A DNA stretch of 10,440 nt, from positions 1-10,440 of the forward strand of contig RGEC01000066.1 of NCBI GenBank assembly GCA_009918425.1, read 5' to 3'. The notes under the pieces were generated by a model that saw only the letters and a program-made list of their open reading frames with translations, was not told the origin of the DNA and searched no databases. How positions within the stretch are numbered: the first letter of the stretch is position 1; every line of letters starts with the position of its first letter. Made by a program: the position numbers and the translations under genes. The stretch comes from Bacteroidota bacterium (GTDB lineage: Bacteria; Bacteroidota; Bacteroidia; NS11-12g; UBA955). Shown piece by piece: positions 1 to 7,522 of this stretch.

Positions 1-3000
1 CCGGAGATACTGTTTACATGGGTGATGGTTATTTCCCAGAACACTTTACCCTTACAAGTAAAGATATTTATCTTTCGGTTAAAAATACATCTCTTAAAGC
101 GTTTACGCTAAATGGTTCAGGAGTTATAGCTGCTGTTATCGGAGCAGTAGGAAATTCACTTACCCTCACGGATACCTTCGATTTGGTTGATGGTTATTTG
201 CTTACCGGTCTAGGGGATGCAGAATTTAAACTGGCACCGGGAGCACAGCAATTGGGTGGCAGTGCAAATTCTTTTGTGGAGGGAAAATATTGGATAGGCG
301 TATCTACCGGAACACCTGATATAAATTATCATTTTGGTCAATACTCTTCTTTAGATTATAGAAAAGTAAGGTTAAAGTTCACCAAAACAGGTTCTGATAC
401 TGTTTACATAAGCAACGAAATGAAGTATGGCGCAGCCCCTGTTTCAGGCTCATTACCCGCCGGTATTAGAAATGTAAGCGTTGTCCGTTACTTTAGGTTA
501 GCCGCAAGCAGCTACACTTCAGTTAGCAACTTCTATTTCATTCCCAACTACGATTATCAAAACGTAGATGATGAAGTAAAAGATTCCACCAAATTGCGTC
601 TTGTAATGCATACCGGTACCGGCAACTGGATTTCTTTAGGCGGCAAAGGCAGTAGCAATAATAACGGCACACTTTATAATACTTCGGCTGCATCCACCCT
701 TGGATATTTTACCTATGCCAACGACAGTCTGGGTTATAATGTGCTTGGTTCCAATTCCGTTTTTGCGGTAATAAAGAATAAGTATAAAGCTTGTCTGGGT
801 TCTACTGTTGATTTTACAGAAAATTCATTAAGCCTTCGCTATCCGATCATATCTTATTTCTGGGACTTTGGTGACTTGCTTGTTACAACAGACACTTCCT
901 CACTTCAGTATCCCAGCTATACATATTCTGATACAGGAGTATATACAGTAAAACTTAAGGTAAGAAATAGTTTTGGATATATAGATTCCACTACAACTAT
1001 TGTAAGAATAAATGCGCTACCTGTTGTTAACTTTGGTTATACAGAGGTTTGTAAGGGACTCTTGAGCAAGTTCTCCGATTCATCAACTGTTAATGTACCT
1101 TCTTCCATTGCTTCCAGAGCCTGGTCATATGGTGATGGTAATACAGGAACAGGGCCACTTGTGAATTATCCTTATGCATCAGCAGGTTCATACAATGTAA
1201 GACTTGTAGTGACAACCACTGACGGTTGTATTGATTCTATTGATAAGACAGTTAACGTATTTCCGAATCCTTACGTGAATTTTCCTACACCATCCACCTG
1301 TGTGAATGATACCGCTAAATTTCTTCGTTTTAAAAACACAAATCCACCTGATAATCAGGTAACTTACAAGTGGTATATAGACGGTGCTTATCAAAACACC
1401 GATACCATGACTAAATTTAAGTTCACAATCCCTGGAACACACAGTGCAAAAATGGTGGCTACCACTTCCAGCGGTTGCGCAGACAGTGTTACAAAAAGCT
1501 TTACCATACAGTATCTGCCCGTTCCCAACTTTACCCCACCATCAGTTTGTGTAACCGACAGCGCCTATTTCCTACGTATAAGAAATACCCTCCCTCCTGA
1601 TAACCAGATTACCTGGCGCTGGAAAGTAGATGGTATTCTTGCAAAAACCGACACAGCATTTAAATATAAATTTGCCACCTCCGGATTGCACAGTGTTCAG
1701 CTTAAGGGCACTTCACTTCAAGGATGTAAAGACAGTGTGACTAAGACTTTCACCGTTCATGGTTTGCCTGTTCCGGGTTTCCTTGCTCCTGATATTTGCT
1801 TATCTGATACAGCCCGATTTAACCGTATAGCCAATACCAATCCTCCGGATAATCAGATTACCTGGTCTTGGAAAGCTGATGGCAAAAACATCAGCGGTGA
1901 TACATCTTCCAAAGTGAAGTTTGCTACCATAGGTTCTCATTCGGCTACATTATATGGTATTTCGGTAAATGGATGTCGCGACAGCATTACCAAAACCTTC
2001 ACCGTATATGGCCTTCCTCTCATGGGATTTGTATTGGATCCTTCAATTCCGGGGAACACCCAGACACAATGTTTGAAAAACAACAAGTTTACTTCTTTCC
2101 CAACCCTAGGAACCACGCAATCACAGGTTATTGTTGCCGCTACCTGGAAATGGGGCGATGGAAACACCGATCTCCTCAAAGATAGCGCGCATTCCTATGC
2201 AGCCGTTGGTAATTATAAAGTAACACTTATTGCTACTACCGATAAAGGTTGTGTAGATAGTGCCAGCAACACCTACAGAGTAAAAGGTACGTTAGGACTT
2301 AACTTTACCAAATCGGGTAATTGTGTGCCTGACAGCATTATTTTCCTAGATTCTGCGGTAACAGCCAGTTCAGCAATAACCAATCGCATGTGGAAAGTAA
2401 ATGGAGCCAATGCTTCTGCAACTACCCCCGCCAAATTGTTTCTGAACAGTGCCGGTCCTTTCTCAGTAACCTATGTTATTACCACTGCAGAAGGTTGCAA
2501 AGATTCAATAACCAAAAGTTATAGCTTCACTACGTATCCCAACCTTACCTTCAACTTAACAGGAAGTTCACCATTCTGTGTTGGAGACAGTCTCAAAGTT
2601 ACTGCCAACGGAGGAACTAACATTGTTTGGTTAAATGATAACGATACCAACAGAACAAAAGTGTTTAAATCTGCCATTCGCTATCGTGTACGTGCTTTCA
2701 ACGGACCATTGTGTTTTGTAGAAGATGATGATACCGTATTGGTATATCCCAAGGTTAATGTAACAGCCTATTCAGATACAACCATTTACCGTGGTGGTTT
2801 TGCCACACTGCGTGCAACGGGTGCTGCTAACTTCACTTGGAGCCCGGCCACAGCACTTAATGTTACAACAGGCCCATTGGTAAAATCATCAACCTTAAAA
2901 ACACGCACCTATATTGTTACGGGTAACAGTTCAGCAGGTTGCTCGGATGATGATACCGTTACGGTGACCGTAATTGATCCTGTTTTCACCCGCATTCCCA

Positions 3001-3251
3001 ATATAATTACTCCGAATGGAGATGGAGACAATGACGTTTGGGATGTAAAAGAACTCAGAGACCTAGATCTATATGACCTTACAATAGTGGATTATTCCGG
3101 TAAGGTTGTATATGAAAGCAATAACTATCTTAATGACTGGAATGCAGTTGATAAAAGCAACAAAGAACTTCCCGATGGTATTTATTATTACCTGCTTCAC
3201 CACAGAGGTAATCAGTCTGAATTAAAAGGTTTCATTCACGTAATCCGCTAA
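1..3251 (+). CDS. Large T9SS-secreted multidomain surface protein (PKD/Ig-like repeats, type B C-terminal sorting domain), 5' partial
   Basis: The frame is open to the left edge (first full codon at 3) and there is no signal peptide, so the ATG at 18 is probably internal and the gene starts upstream. Residues here count from that ATG. The start (DTVY, DGY) resembles a parallel beta-helix, followed by a beta-rich region common in Bacteroidota surface proteins (about 30-240). PKD-type domains are marked by WDFGD (282), WSYGDG (369) and WKWGDG (710). Between them, residues 422-670 form three tandem 83-residue repeats. Another PKD-like unit (about 758-838) and two Ig-like units (about 845-990) follow. 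The last 86 residues (992-1077), with TPNGDGDND at 998-1006 and a PDGIYYY motif, are the CHU_C type B sorting domain that directs export by T9SS. The product is inferred to be a secreted or cell-surface adhesin-like protein; ligand unknown. The PorP/SprF-family gene begins 4 bp downstream, a typical cargo-partner arrangement. Domain class is firm; specific function is not known. Confidence 0.9.
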   Translation, partial: GDTVYMGDGYFPEHFTLTSKDIYLSVKNTSLKAFTLNGSGVIAAVIGAVGNSLTLTDTFDLVDGYLLTGLGDAEFKLAPGAQQLGGSANSFVEGKYWIGVSTGTPDINYHFGQYSSLDYRKVRLKFTKTGSDTVYISNEMKYGAAPVSGSLPAGIRNVSVVRYFRLAASSYTSVSNFYFIPNYDYQNVDDEVKDSTKLRLVMHTGTGNWISLGGKGSSNNNGTLYNTSAASTLGYFTYANDSLGYNVLGSNSVFAVIKNKYKACLGSTVDFTENSLSLRYPIISYFWDFGDLLVTTDTSSLQYPSYTYSDTGVYTVKLKVRNSFGYIDSTTTIVRINALPVVNFGYTEVCKGLLSKFSDSSTVNVPSSIASRAWSYGDGNTGTGPLVNYPYASAGSYNVRLVVTTTDGCIDSIDKTVNVFPNPYVNFPTPSTCVNDTAKFLRFKNTNPPDNQVTYKWYIDGAYQNTDTMTKFKFTIPGTHSAKMVATTSSGCADSVTKSFTIQYLPVPNFTPPSVCVTDSAYFLRIRNTLPPDNQITWRWKVDGILAKTDTAFKYKFATSGLHSVQLKGTSLQGCKDSVTKTFTVHGLPVPGFLAPDICLSDTARFNRIANTNPPDNQITWSWKADGKNISGDTSSKVKFATIGSHSATLYGISVNGCRDSITKTFTVYGLPLMGFVLDPSIPGNTQTQCLKNNKFTSFPTLGTTQSQVIVAATWKWGDGNTDLLKDSAHSYAAVGNYKVTLIATTDKGCVDSASNTYRVKGTLGLNFTKSGNCVPDSIIFLDSAVTASSAITNRMWKVNGANASATTPAKLFLNSAGPFSVTYVITTAEGCKDSITKSYSFTTYPNLTFNLTGSSPFCVGDSLKVTANGGTNIVWLNDNDTNRTKVFKSAIRYRVRAFNGPLCFVEDDDTVLVYPKVNVTAYSDTTIYRGGFATLRATGAANFTWSPATALNVTTGPLVKSSTLKTRTYIVTGNSSAGCSDDDTVTVTVIDPVFTRIPNIITPNGDGDNDVWDVKELRDLDLYDLTIVDYSGKVVYESNNYLNDWNAVDKSNKELPDGIYYYLLHHRGNQSELKGFIHVIR
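1281..2027 (+). repeat. Three tandem 249-bp (83-residue) coding repeats
   Basis: The units are 1281-1529, 1530-1778 and 1779-2027, encoding residues 422-504, 505-587 and 588-670 of the surface protein. Each carries NT(N/L)PPDNQ(I/V)T at the same offset (Asn at 440, 523 and 606) and two cysteines 59 residues apart (428/487, 511/570, 594/653). The spacing is exact with no insertions. By hand count units 2 and 3 share about 59 percent of residues, while the DNA has diverged at many third positions, so the duplication is not very recent. The conserved cysteine pair suggests one disulfide per unit. The units look like PKD-related domains that lack the usual GDG loop and have W-x-W-K-x-DG instead. 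Confidence 0.9.
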
Positions 3252-3255
3252 TCCT

Positions 3256-4545
3256 GTGAAAATTACAAAATACTCCCTCATCCTGGCATTTATGGGCATT
3301 GCTGGCCGCGCCGGTGCTCAAATGAGTTCGCGCATAGATCAGTTTTTTCTGGATCCTTCCGTTATCAATCCGGCTGCTATGTCTGCGCAGAAAAAGGCAA
3401 CCGCCACAATGTTCTTCAACCGCATCTATTCTGCGGTTCAGGGGACGCCACAAAATGTACTGGCAAATGTTGTATTGCCACTGCCCAATGAACGCACTAC
3501 TTTTGGGGTTTTCTATCTCAGCGAAAATGCAGGATTTAGCAAGTTGCAGAATGCCTATGTATCATATGCATACAAAATTCCATTCAGCGATGTGAGCAAT
3601 CTAAGCCTTGGTGTTTCTTTGGGCTTTATGAATCAAAGCTTTGATCCCAGTAAAGCGGTGTACATTCATGCAAATGATCCGGTGATTAATTCATTGATTT
3701 TTAGCCCCGCTGTTACCCGTGCTGATTTGCGTGCTTCTGCATGCTATACTAACAAAGGCCTGATGTTTGGTGTTTCCACCAGTCGTTTACCTAAGCCAAG
3801 ATTTGATTACAGTTATTTTAATTACAAGGCGGAATACAACCTGCAAAATGTTTCCAATGTATTGCTCGGTTACTCCTTCGAAGTGGGTGAAAAAATGAAA
3901 ATTCAGCCAATGGCCAATGTTACCTTGTGGGATTTTAAAAACTATAGAGGGCAGTTGAATATCAACGCCAAATACGATGATAAGTTCTGGTTTGGATTCT
4001 CAGGGAATGATGCCAGTCAATTCGGTGCCAATTTGGGTGCAGACCTAGGCGGAGGAACACGGTTCGGCTATGCTTTTATGTATCCCACAGGAAAATCAAG
4101 GGAAGTGTTGGGCAATGGTCATGAATTTTTCTTTAGCATAGGATTGGGAAGAGGTTCAGCAGCACCGGAAGAAGAGTCAGGAATGCCGGCTGAAAACCCC
4201 AATGAAAGACGCAAAATTCAAATTACCGTTACAGATCTTCCCGGTTTTATTGAGGCAGGATTGGGTATTGATACTTCGGGTATAACCATTGCCAAACTGG
4301 ACAGCAATGCCAAAGCGATTCCCGGATTTTACATTGTTACAGGTGTAAGTTCTGATGAGTCTAAGGCGAATAAATTGATTAAGAATCTCTACATGAATGA
4401 TCAGTTCTCATTCAAATATTTTGACAGGAAGAACAATAGCTATTACGTGTATGTGAAGTATTTCAAAACACGCAATGAGGCTGATCGTTTCCTGCTTAGC
4501 TCTGATGTAGGAATTTCGCAGGCCTGGGTTAGAGAGGTTAAATAA
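3256..4545 (+). CDS. PorP/SprF-family T9SS outer-membrane protein with C-terminal SPOR-like domain
   Basis: The start is GTG: an in-frame TAA lies at 3241-3243 and no ATG precedes the signal peptide, so GTG at 3256 is the only start that keeps it. Residues 1-21 form a signal peptide (KITK, a hydrophobic stretch, then cleavage near AGA-Q). The mature N-terminus reads IDQFFLDPSVINPAA, the family hallmark (in relatives, a QY..NP..(L/I)NPA pattern). Residues about 23-300 alternate as in an outer-membrane beta-barrel. The family is usually about 300 residues; this protein has 429. After an acidic linker (about 300-316) and a short segment, residues about 354-429 (GFYIVTGVSS, then a YYVYVKYFKTRNEAD segment) resemble a SPOR domain, which in other proteins binds peptidoglycan. 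SprF-type proteins are needed for secretion or surface attachment of type B CTD cargo, and the upstream gene encodes such a cargo. Family call is firm; the SPOR-like call is from pattern only. Confidence 0.88.
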   Translation: MKITKYSLILAFMGIAGRAGAQMSSRIDQFFLDPSVINPAAMSAQKKATATMFFNRIYSAVQGTPQNVLANVVLPLPNERTTFGVFYLSENAGFSKLQNAYVSYAYKIPFSDVSNLSLGVSLGFMNQSFDPSKAVYIHANDPVINSLIFSPAVTRADLRASACYTNKGLMFGVSTSRLPKPRFDYSYFNYKAEYNLQNVSNVLLGYSFEVGEKMKIQPMANVTLWDFKNYRGQLNINAKYDDKFWFGFSGNDASQFGANLGADLGGGTRFGYAFMYPTGKSREVLGNGHEFFFSIGLGRGSAAPEEESGMPAENPNERRKIQITVTDLPGFIEAGLGIDTSGITIAKLDSNAKAIPGFYIVTGVSSDESKANKLIKNLYMNDQFSFKYFDRKNNSYYVYVKYFKTRNEADRFLLSSDVGISQAWVREVK

Positions 4546-5965
4546 CAGGCTGATTGAGACCTGAAAAATACATGCCTGCAAGGGCTGAATCTCTCATATT
4601 TTGATTTTGGGCGAATAATCCTGCTATCATTCCGGTAAGCCTGTCTCCACTTCCGCCTCTTGCCAGTCCGGAATCTCCGGTGCCGTTGTAAAATATTTTG
4701 CCATCAGGGCAAGCCAAAAAACTATACGTGTTTTTTGCCAGAATAAACATGTCAAATTCCTGAGATTTCTGAATGGCTAACAATTCTTTTTCCTTGCCGT
4801 TTTGGGTAGAACCGAACAGCCTGTTAAATTCAGTAGGATGGGGAGTCAGCAAACTGCCTTTAGGCAACAGGTAAAGCAATTCAGGGTTGGCTGCTATTAT
4901 ATTTAATGCATCGGCATCAACAATTACCGGAATACGAAACATATTCAAAATAGCTTTCAATAAATCAGTGGTTTCTGCCGTATTTCCCAATCCGGGACCT
5001 ATGGCTACAGATTGGTATTTTTCCGGGTTTATTTTGGATAAGGATGTCTTAGCCAGTGAGCAGGGAATATGCATAACAGCCGGAAGTGAAGCCAAATATG
5101 GTACGGTTGTTTCAGGAGATAGTACGGTAGTTAAACCACTTCCTGAATCATAACAGGTTTTTGCAGCCATGCTAATGGCTCCATGCATGCCTGTGTTGCC
5201 ACCTATGAGTAAAGTGTGTCCAAATGTGCCTTTGTGGCTATGGCGTGGTCTCTTGGGTAAAAGCGTTTTCATCTGTTCGCGCACAGAAATTCCGTTATCC
5301 AGAAAAAAACGTCTACAATGTATGCTTTCAGTATGGATGCCACATTCTATTACTTCAAAATCAATCCGGTTTTCAGGGTATAGCAGTGCGGGTTTTGGAG
5401 ATTGAATGGTGATGACTTTTGATGCTTTTATAAAAGACATCGTTTCATTTATGGGTTCATCCAATAATCCACTGGGCAGGTCTATTGAGATTATTTCAGC
5501 ACCTGAACCATTAATACTTTCAATTATCTTTTGCCATTCATCACGCAATGGCCGTGTAAGCCCTGTCCCAAAAAGGGCATCGATAACCAGGTGTTTTTGC
5601 TGAATAGTTAATTCTTCAGCTTTCTGTACAACCTGAATATTGATAGATTTTTGACTGCCGTATAAGGCAAGTCTGAATGCAATTGAAGGTGCCGGATTTT
5701 TCCCCAACAGGCAGATCTTTGTTTCTACATGGTATCCTTTCACCGCCAGCATGGATGACAGACACAATCCATCGGCACCGTTATCTCCGGGACCACACAG
5801 AACCGTAATGGGTGTATCACAATGTATTAACGTTTTAAGACGTTGAAAAATACGCAGGGTTGCCCTGTCCATGAGGTCATGCGGATGCATGCCTTCCATT
5901 TTCATGGTTAAGGAATCACATGATTTGCTCTCTTCAAATGTTATGATTTTGAGTCCTGGGTCCAT
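4538..5965 (-). CDS. nnr: Bifunctional NAD(P)H-hydrate epimerase / ADP-dependent NAD(P)H-hydrate dehydratase
   Basis: This is a cytoplasmic metabolite-repair enzyme. The N-terminal YjeF/NnrE half epimerises S- and R-NAD(P)HX; the C-terminal ribokinase-like NnrD half dehydrates NAD(P)HX to NAD(P)H. Epimerase motifs are GPGDNGADGL (58-67), IDALFGTGL (128-136) and IDLPSGL (161-167). Dehydratase motifs are KGTFGHTLLIGG (245-256), IGPGLG (322-327), PVIVDADALN (346-355), LTPHPTEF (373-380) and GGSGD (437-441). At 475 residues it is somewhat short: it stops just after the YFSGLNQP helix, where relatives usually continue another 20-30 residues. Two usually conserved spots differ: KN at 411-412 where KG is normal, and R before and after GGSGD. 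The ATG start lies inside the lipid kinase gene, overlapping it by 25 bp, and matches the usual N-terminus (KII.FEE). It is the last gene of the minus-strand operon; its stop overlaps the convergent PorP/SprF gene by 8 bp. Confidence 0.93.
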   Translation of the reverse strand: MDPGLKIITFEESKSCDSLTMKMEGMHPHDLMDRATLRIFQRLKTLIHCDTPITVLCGPGDNGADGLCLSSMLAVKGYHVETKICLLGKNPAPSIAFRLALYGSQKSINIQVVQKAEELTIQQKHLVIDALFGTGLTRPLRDEWQKIIESINGSGAEIISIDLPSGLLDEPINETMSFIKASKVITIQSPKPALLYPENRIDFEVIECGIHTESIHCRRFFLDNGISVREQMKTLLPKRPRHSHKGTFGHTLLIGGNTGMHGAISMAAKTCYDSGSGLTTVLSPETTVPYLASLPAVMHIPCSLAKTSLSKINPEKYQSVAIGPGLGNTAETTDLLKAILNMFRIPVIVDADALNIIAANPELLYLLPKGSLLTPHPTEFNRLFGSTQNGKEKELLAIQKSQEFDMFILAKNTYSFLACPDGKIFYNGTGDSGLARGGSGDRLTGMIAGLFAQNQNMRDSALAGMYFSGLNQPVI

Positions 5966-6834
5966 ATGATCAGACTTTTGGAGACAACTTCAATTTCTGC
6001 TGATTTTTCAATTATCCCCGCTGCTTCTCCATCCAGGTGCAGTGGGCGTTTCCCGTCAAATTGCATGATGAATTTACTGCCGGATATGCGGTATACATCC
6101 GGACTTTTATTGATGCTGCCTGTGGCCAGTCTAAAACCAATTACCGGAATTTTAACCCGACTTGCTTTTTTAAAAACAACCGCTGAAAGGCTGCCGTCAT
6201 CATCCCTTGCTGACGGATCTACCCTGAAATTATTGCCCCATTGGCTGCCATTGCAAAAATCTACCATCCATGCTTTGCCTTCCCATTCTGCATATTCATT
6301 CGTTATCCGGGTATTAAATGCATCCATCTTTAGGTTTTTGAATATGGTTTTTACATATCCTTTCAATCCCCTGTGTTCTTCCCGCTTAAATTCCTGGCTG
6401 ATTTTTGCGGTATAGCCTACTCCGGCAATATTCAAAAAATGGTAGCCATTAAACATGGCTGTATCTCTTACTGAAACAATAGGATTTTCTGCAACTTTGA
6501 TGGCTTCTTTCCAATTAAGTGAGATGCGGTGGTGTCTCGCATATCCGTTTCCTGAGCCAAGCGGGATAATGCCCATAGCGGTTTCTGTGCCAATTAACTG
6601 ACTGCTTACAAGATTCAGGGTGCCGTCTCCTCCACAGGCAAATACGGCCCGGTAATTTTTCTGTGCAAGCTCAGCCGTTAGAGCCAGCAGTTCTTCAGGA
6701 GATTTGGTTTCATACAGTGAATATCCATTAGAATTTTTCACCGCTTTCGCCATTTCCAAACCTTTTTTTCTCACCGCTGCGCTGCCGGATGCCGGATTTA
6801 TAAGAAAGGCTATCTTTTTAGTGGCTTCTCCCAT
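5941..6834 (-). CDS. Diacylglycerol/sphingosine kinase-family lipid kinase (DgkB/YegS type)
   Basis: This 297-residue protein is of normal length for the DAGK_cat family (COG1597), cytoplasmic or membrane-peripheral enzymes that phosphorylate a lipid hydroxyl with ATP. Visible motifs in order are NPASG (13-17), the nucleotide-binding GGDGT (68-72), PLGSGNGYAR (91-100), NIAGVG (135-140), an acidic ARDDDG (209-214) and DGE (268-270), all characteristic of the family. It has no signal peptide or membrane segment. The start codon forms TAATG with the stop of the upstream DUF4159 gene, and the 3' end overlaps the nnr start by 25 bp, so it is translated as part of the operon. Substrate cannot be read from sequence: diacylglycerol is the default, but other lipid alcohols are possible given uppP two genes upstream. 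Confidence 0.9.
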   Translation of the reverse strand: MGEATKKIAFLINPASGSAAVRKKGLEMAKAVKNSNGYSLYETKSPEELLALTAELAQKNYRAVFACGGDGTLNLVSSQLIGTETAMGIIPLGSGNGYARHHRISLNWKEAIKVAENPIVSVRDTAMFNGYHFLNIAGVGYTAKISQEFKREEHRGLKGYVKTIFKNLKMDAFNTRITNEYAEWEGKAWMVDFCNGSQWGNNFRVDPSARDDDGSLSAVVFKKASRVKIPVIGFRLATGSINKSPDVYRISGSKFIMQFDGKRPLHLDGEAAGIIEKSAEIEVVSKSLIIWTQDSKS

Positions 6835-7517
6835 TAGTTTTTAAAAACATATTGAAGAATATTTGCTCCCATCTGAAGAGCCTGCTGCCGTATGGGTTCA
6901 GGATCATTGTGAACTTCTGCATCTTCCCAGCCATTGCCCAAATCACATTCGTAATCGTAAAAACAAACCAAACGGCCTTTATAAATTAAACCAAATCCCT
7001 GGGGTGGTTTGCCATCATGTTGATGCACTTTGGGCAATCCTTGTGAAAATATAAAAGGAGATGTGTATATGGCATGCTGATGAGGCAATTCAGTAAATTC
7101 CAGTTCGGGGAAAACCTTTTTCATTTGCGATCTCACAAATTTATCCATACCGTAATTATCGCAGATGTGCAGAAAACCACCACTTTCAAGGTACCTTCTT
7201 AGGTTTGCGGCTTCTGCATCGCTAAATACCACATTGCCGTGTCCGGTCATGAATATGTAGGGATGGTTGTACAAATCTGGACCTCCAACATCTACAATGC
7301 TTTCATTAGGATCAACACTCATACCTAATCGGGTATTACAAAATTTGGCCAGATTTGACAGCGCTGTTTTTGAACTGTACCAATCGCCACCACCGTTGTA
7401 TTTTAAACGACCAAGCTTTACAGAATAGGTCTTTGCCGGCTGTTTCATTGACGCCACCAGCAGTAAAACAGCAGTTAATGAGATGCCCAAAAAAATCCTG
7501 TTAATGGCGGTTAGCAT
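6834..7517 (-). CDS. DUF4159 domain-containing exported protein
   Basis: The 227 residues fit a stand-alone DUF4159 domain, related to the class I glutamine amidotransferase-like fold; its function is not established. Recognisable stretches are LKYNGGGDWYSS (38-49), YIFMTGHGNVVFSD (87-100), YLESGGFLHICDNYG (109-123), a HQHAIY segment (146-151) and a C-terminal NDPE..R..ALQMGANI helix. Residues about 7-23 are hydrophobic after a short N-terminus with one Arg, which suggests a signal peptide or membrane anchor and thus a periplasmic domain. The gene starts 5 bp after the uppP stop, and its own stop overlaps the lipid kinase start as TAATG. In other bacteria DUF4159 often sits with MoxR/VWA membrane-complex genes; none are visible here. 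Family call is confident, role unknown. Confidence 0.85.
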   Translation of the reverse strand: MLTAINRIFLGISLTAVLLLVASMKQPAKTYSVKLGRLKYNGGGDWYSSKTALSNLAKFCNTRLGMSVDPNESIVDVGGPDLYNHPYIFMTGHGNVVFSDAEAANLRRYLESGGFLHICDNYGMDKFVRSQMKKVFPELEFTELPHQHAIYTSPFIFSQGLPKVHQHDGKPPQGFGLIYKGRLVCFYDYECDLGNGWEDAEVHNDPEPIRQQALQMGANILQYVFKN

Positions 7518-7522
7518 GTAAA

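Noticed and set aside
6..409. The 14-base string GATACTGTTTACAT occurs at 6-19 and again at 396-409, suggesting a 390-bp repeat.
   Set aside because: Both copies encode a DTVY beta-strand motif, but the flanking protein sequence does not align; likely chance reuse of a common strand motif.
1188..1442. Minus-strand open frame inside the surface protein gene.
   Set aside because: It lies wholly opposite a well-supported PKD/repeat coding region and its product matches no family; a shadow frame, like the other antisense frames across 1937-2185, 3232-3453, 4887-5603, 5966-6415, 6863-7054, 8655-8876 and 9123-9338.
4519..4578. Palindrome CAGGCCTG and CAGGC/GCCTG inverted repeats near the convergent stops as a terminator.
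   Set aside because: Stems are only 4-5 bp with long loops and lack a following T-run.
7136..7143. Minus-strand TAAATTTG as an internal operon promoter within the DUF4159 gene.
   Set aside because: No TTG lies at the required 19-21 bp distance and the site is deep inside a coding region; a chance match.
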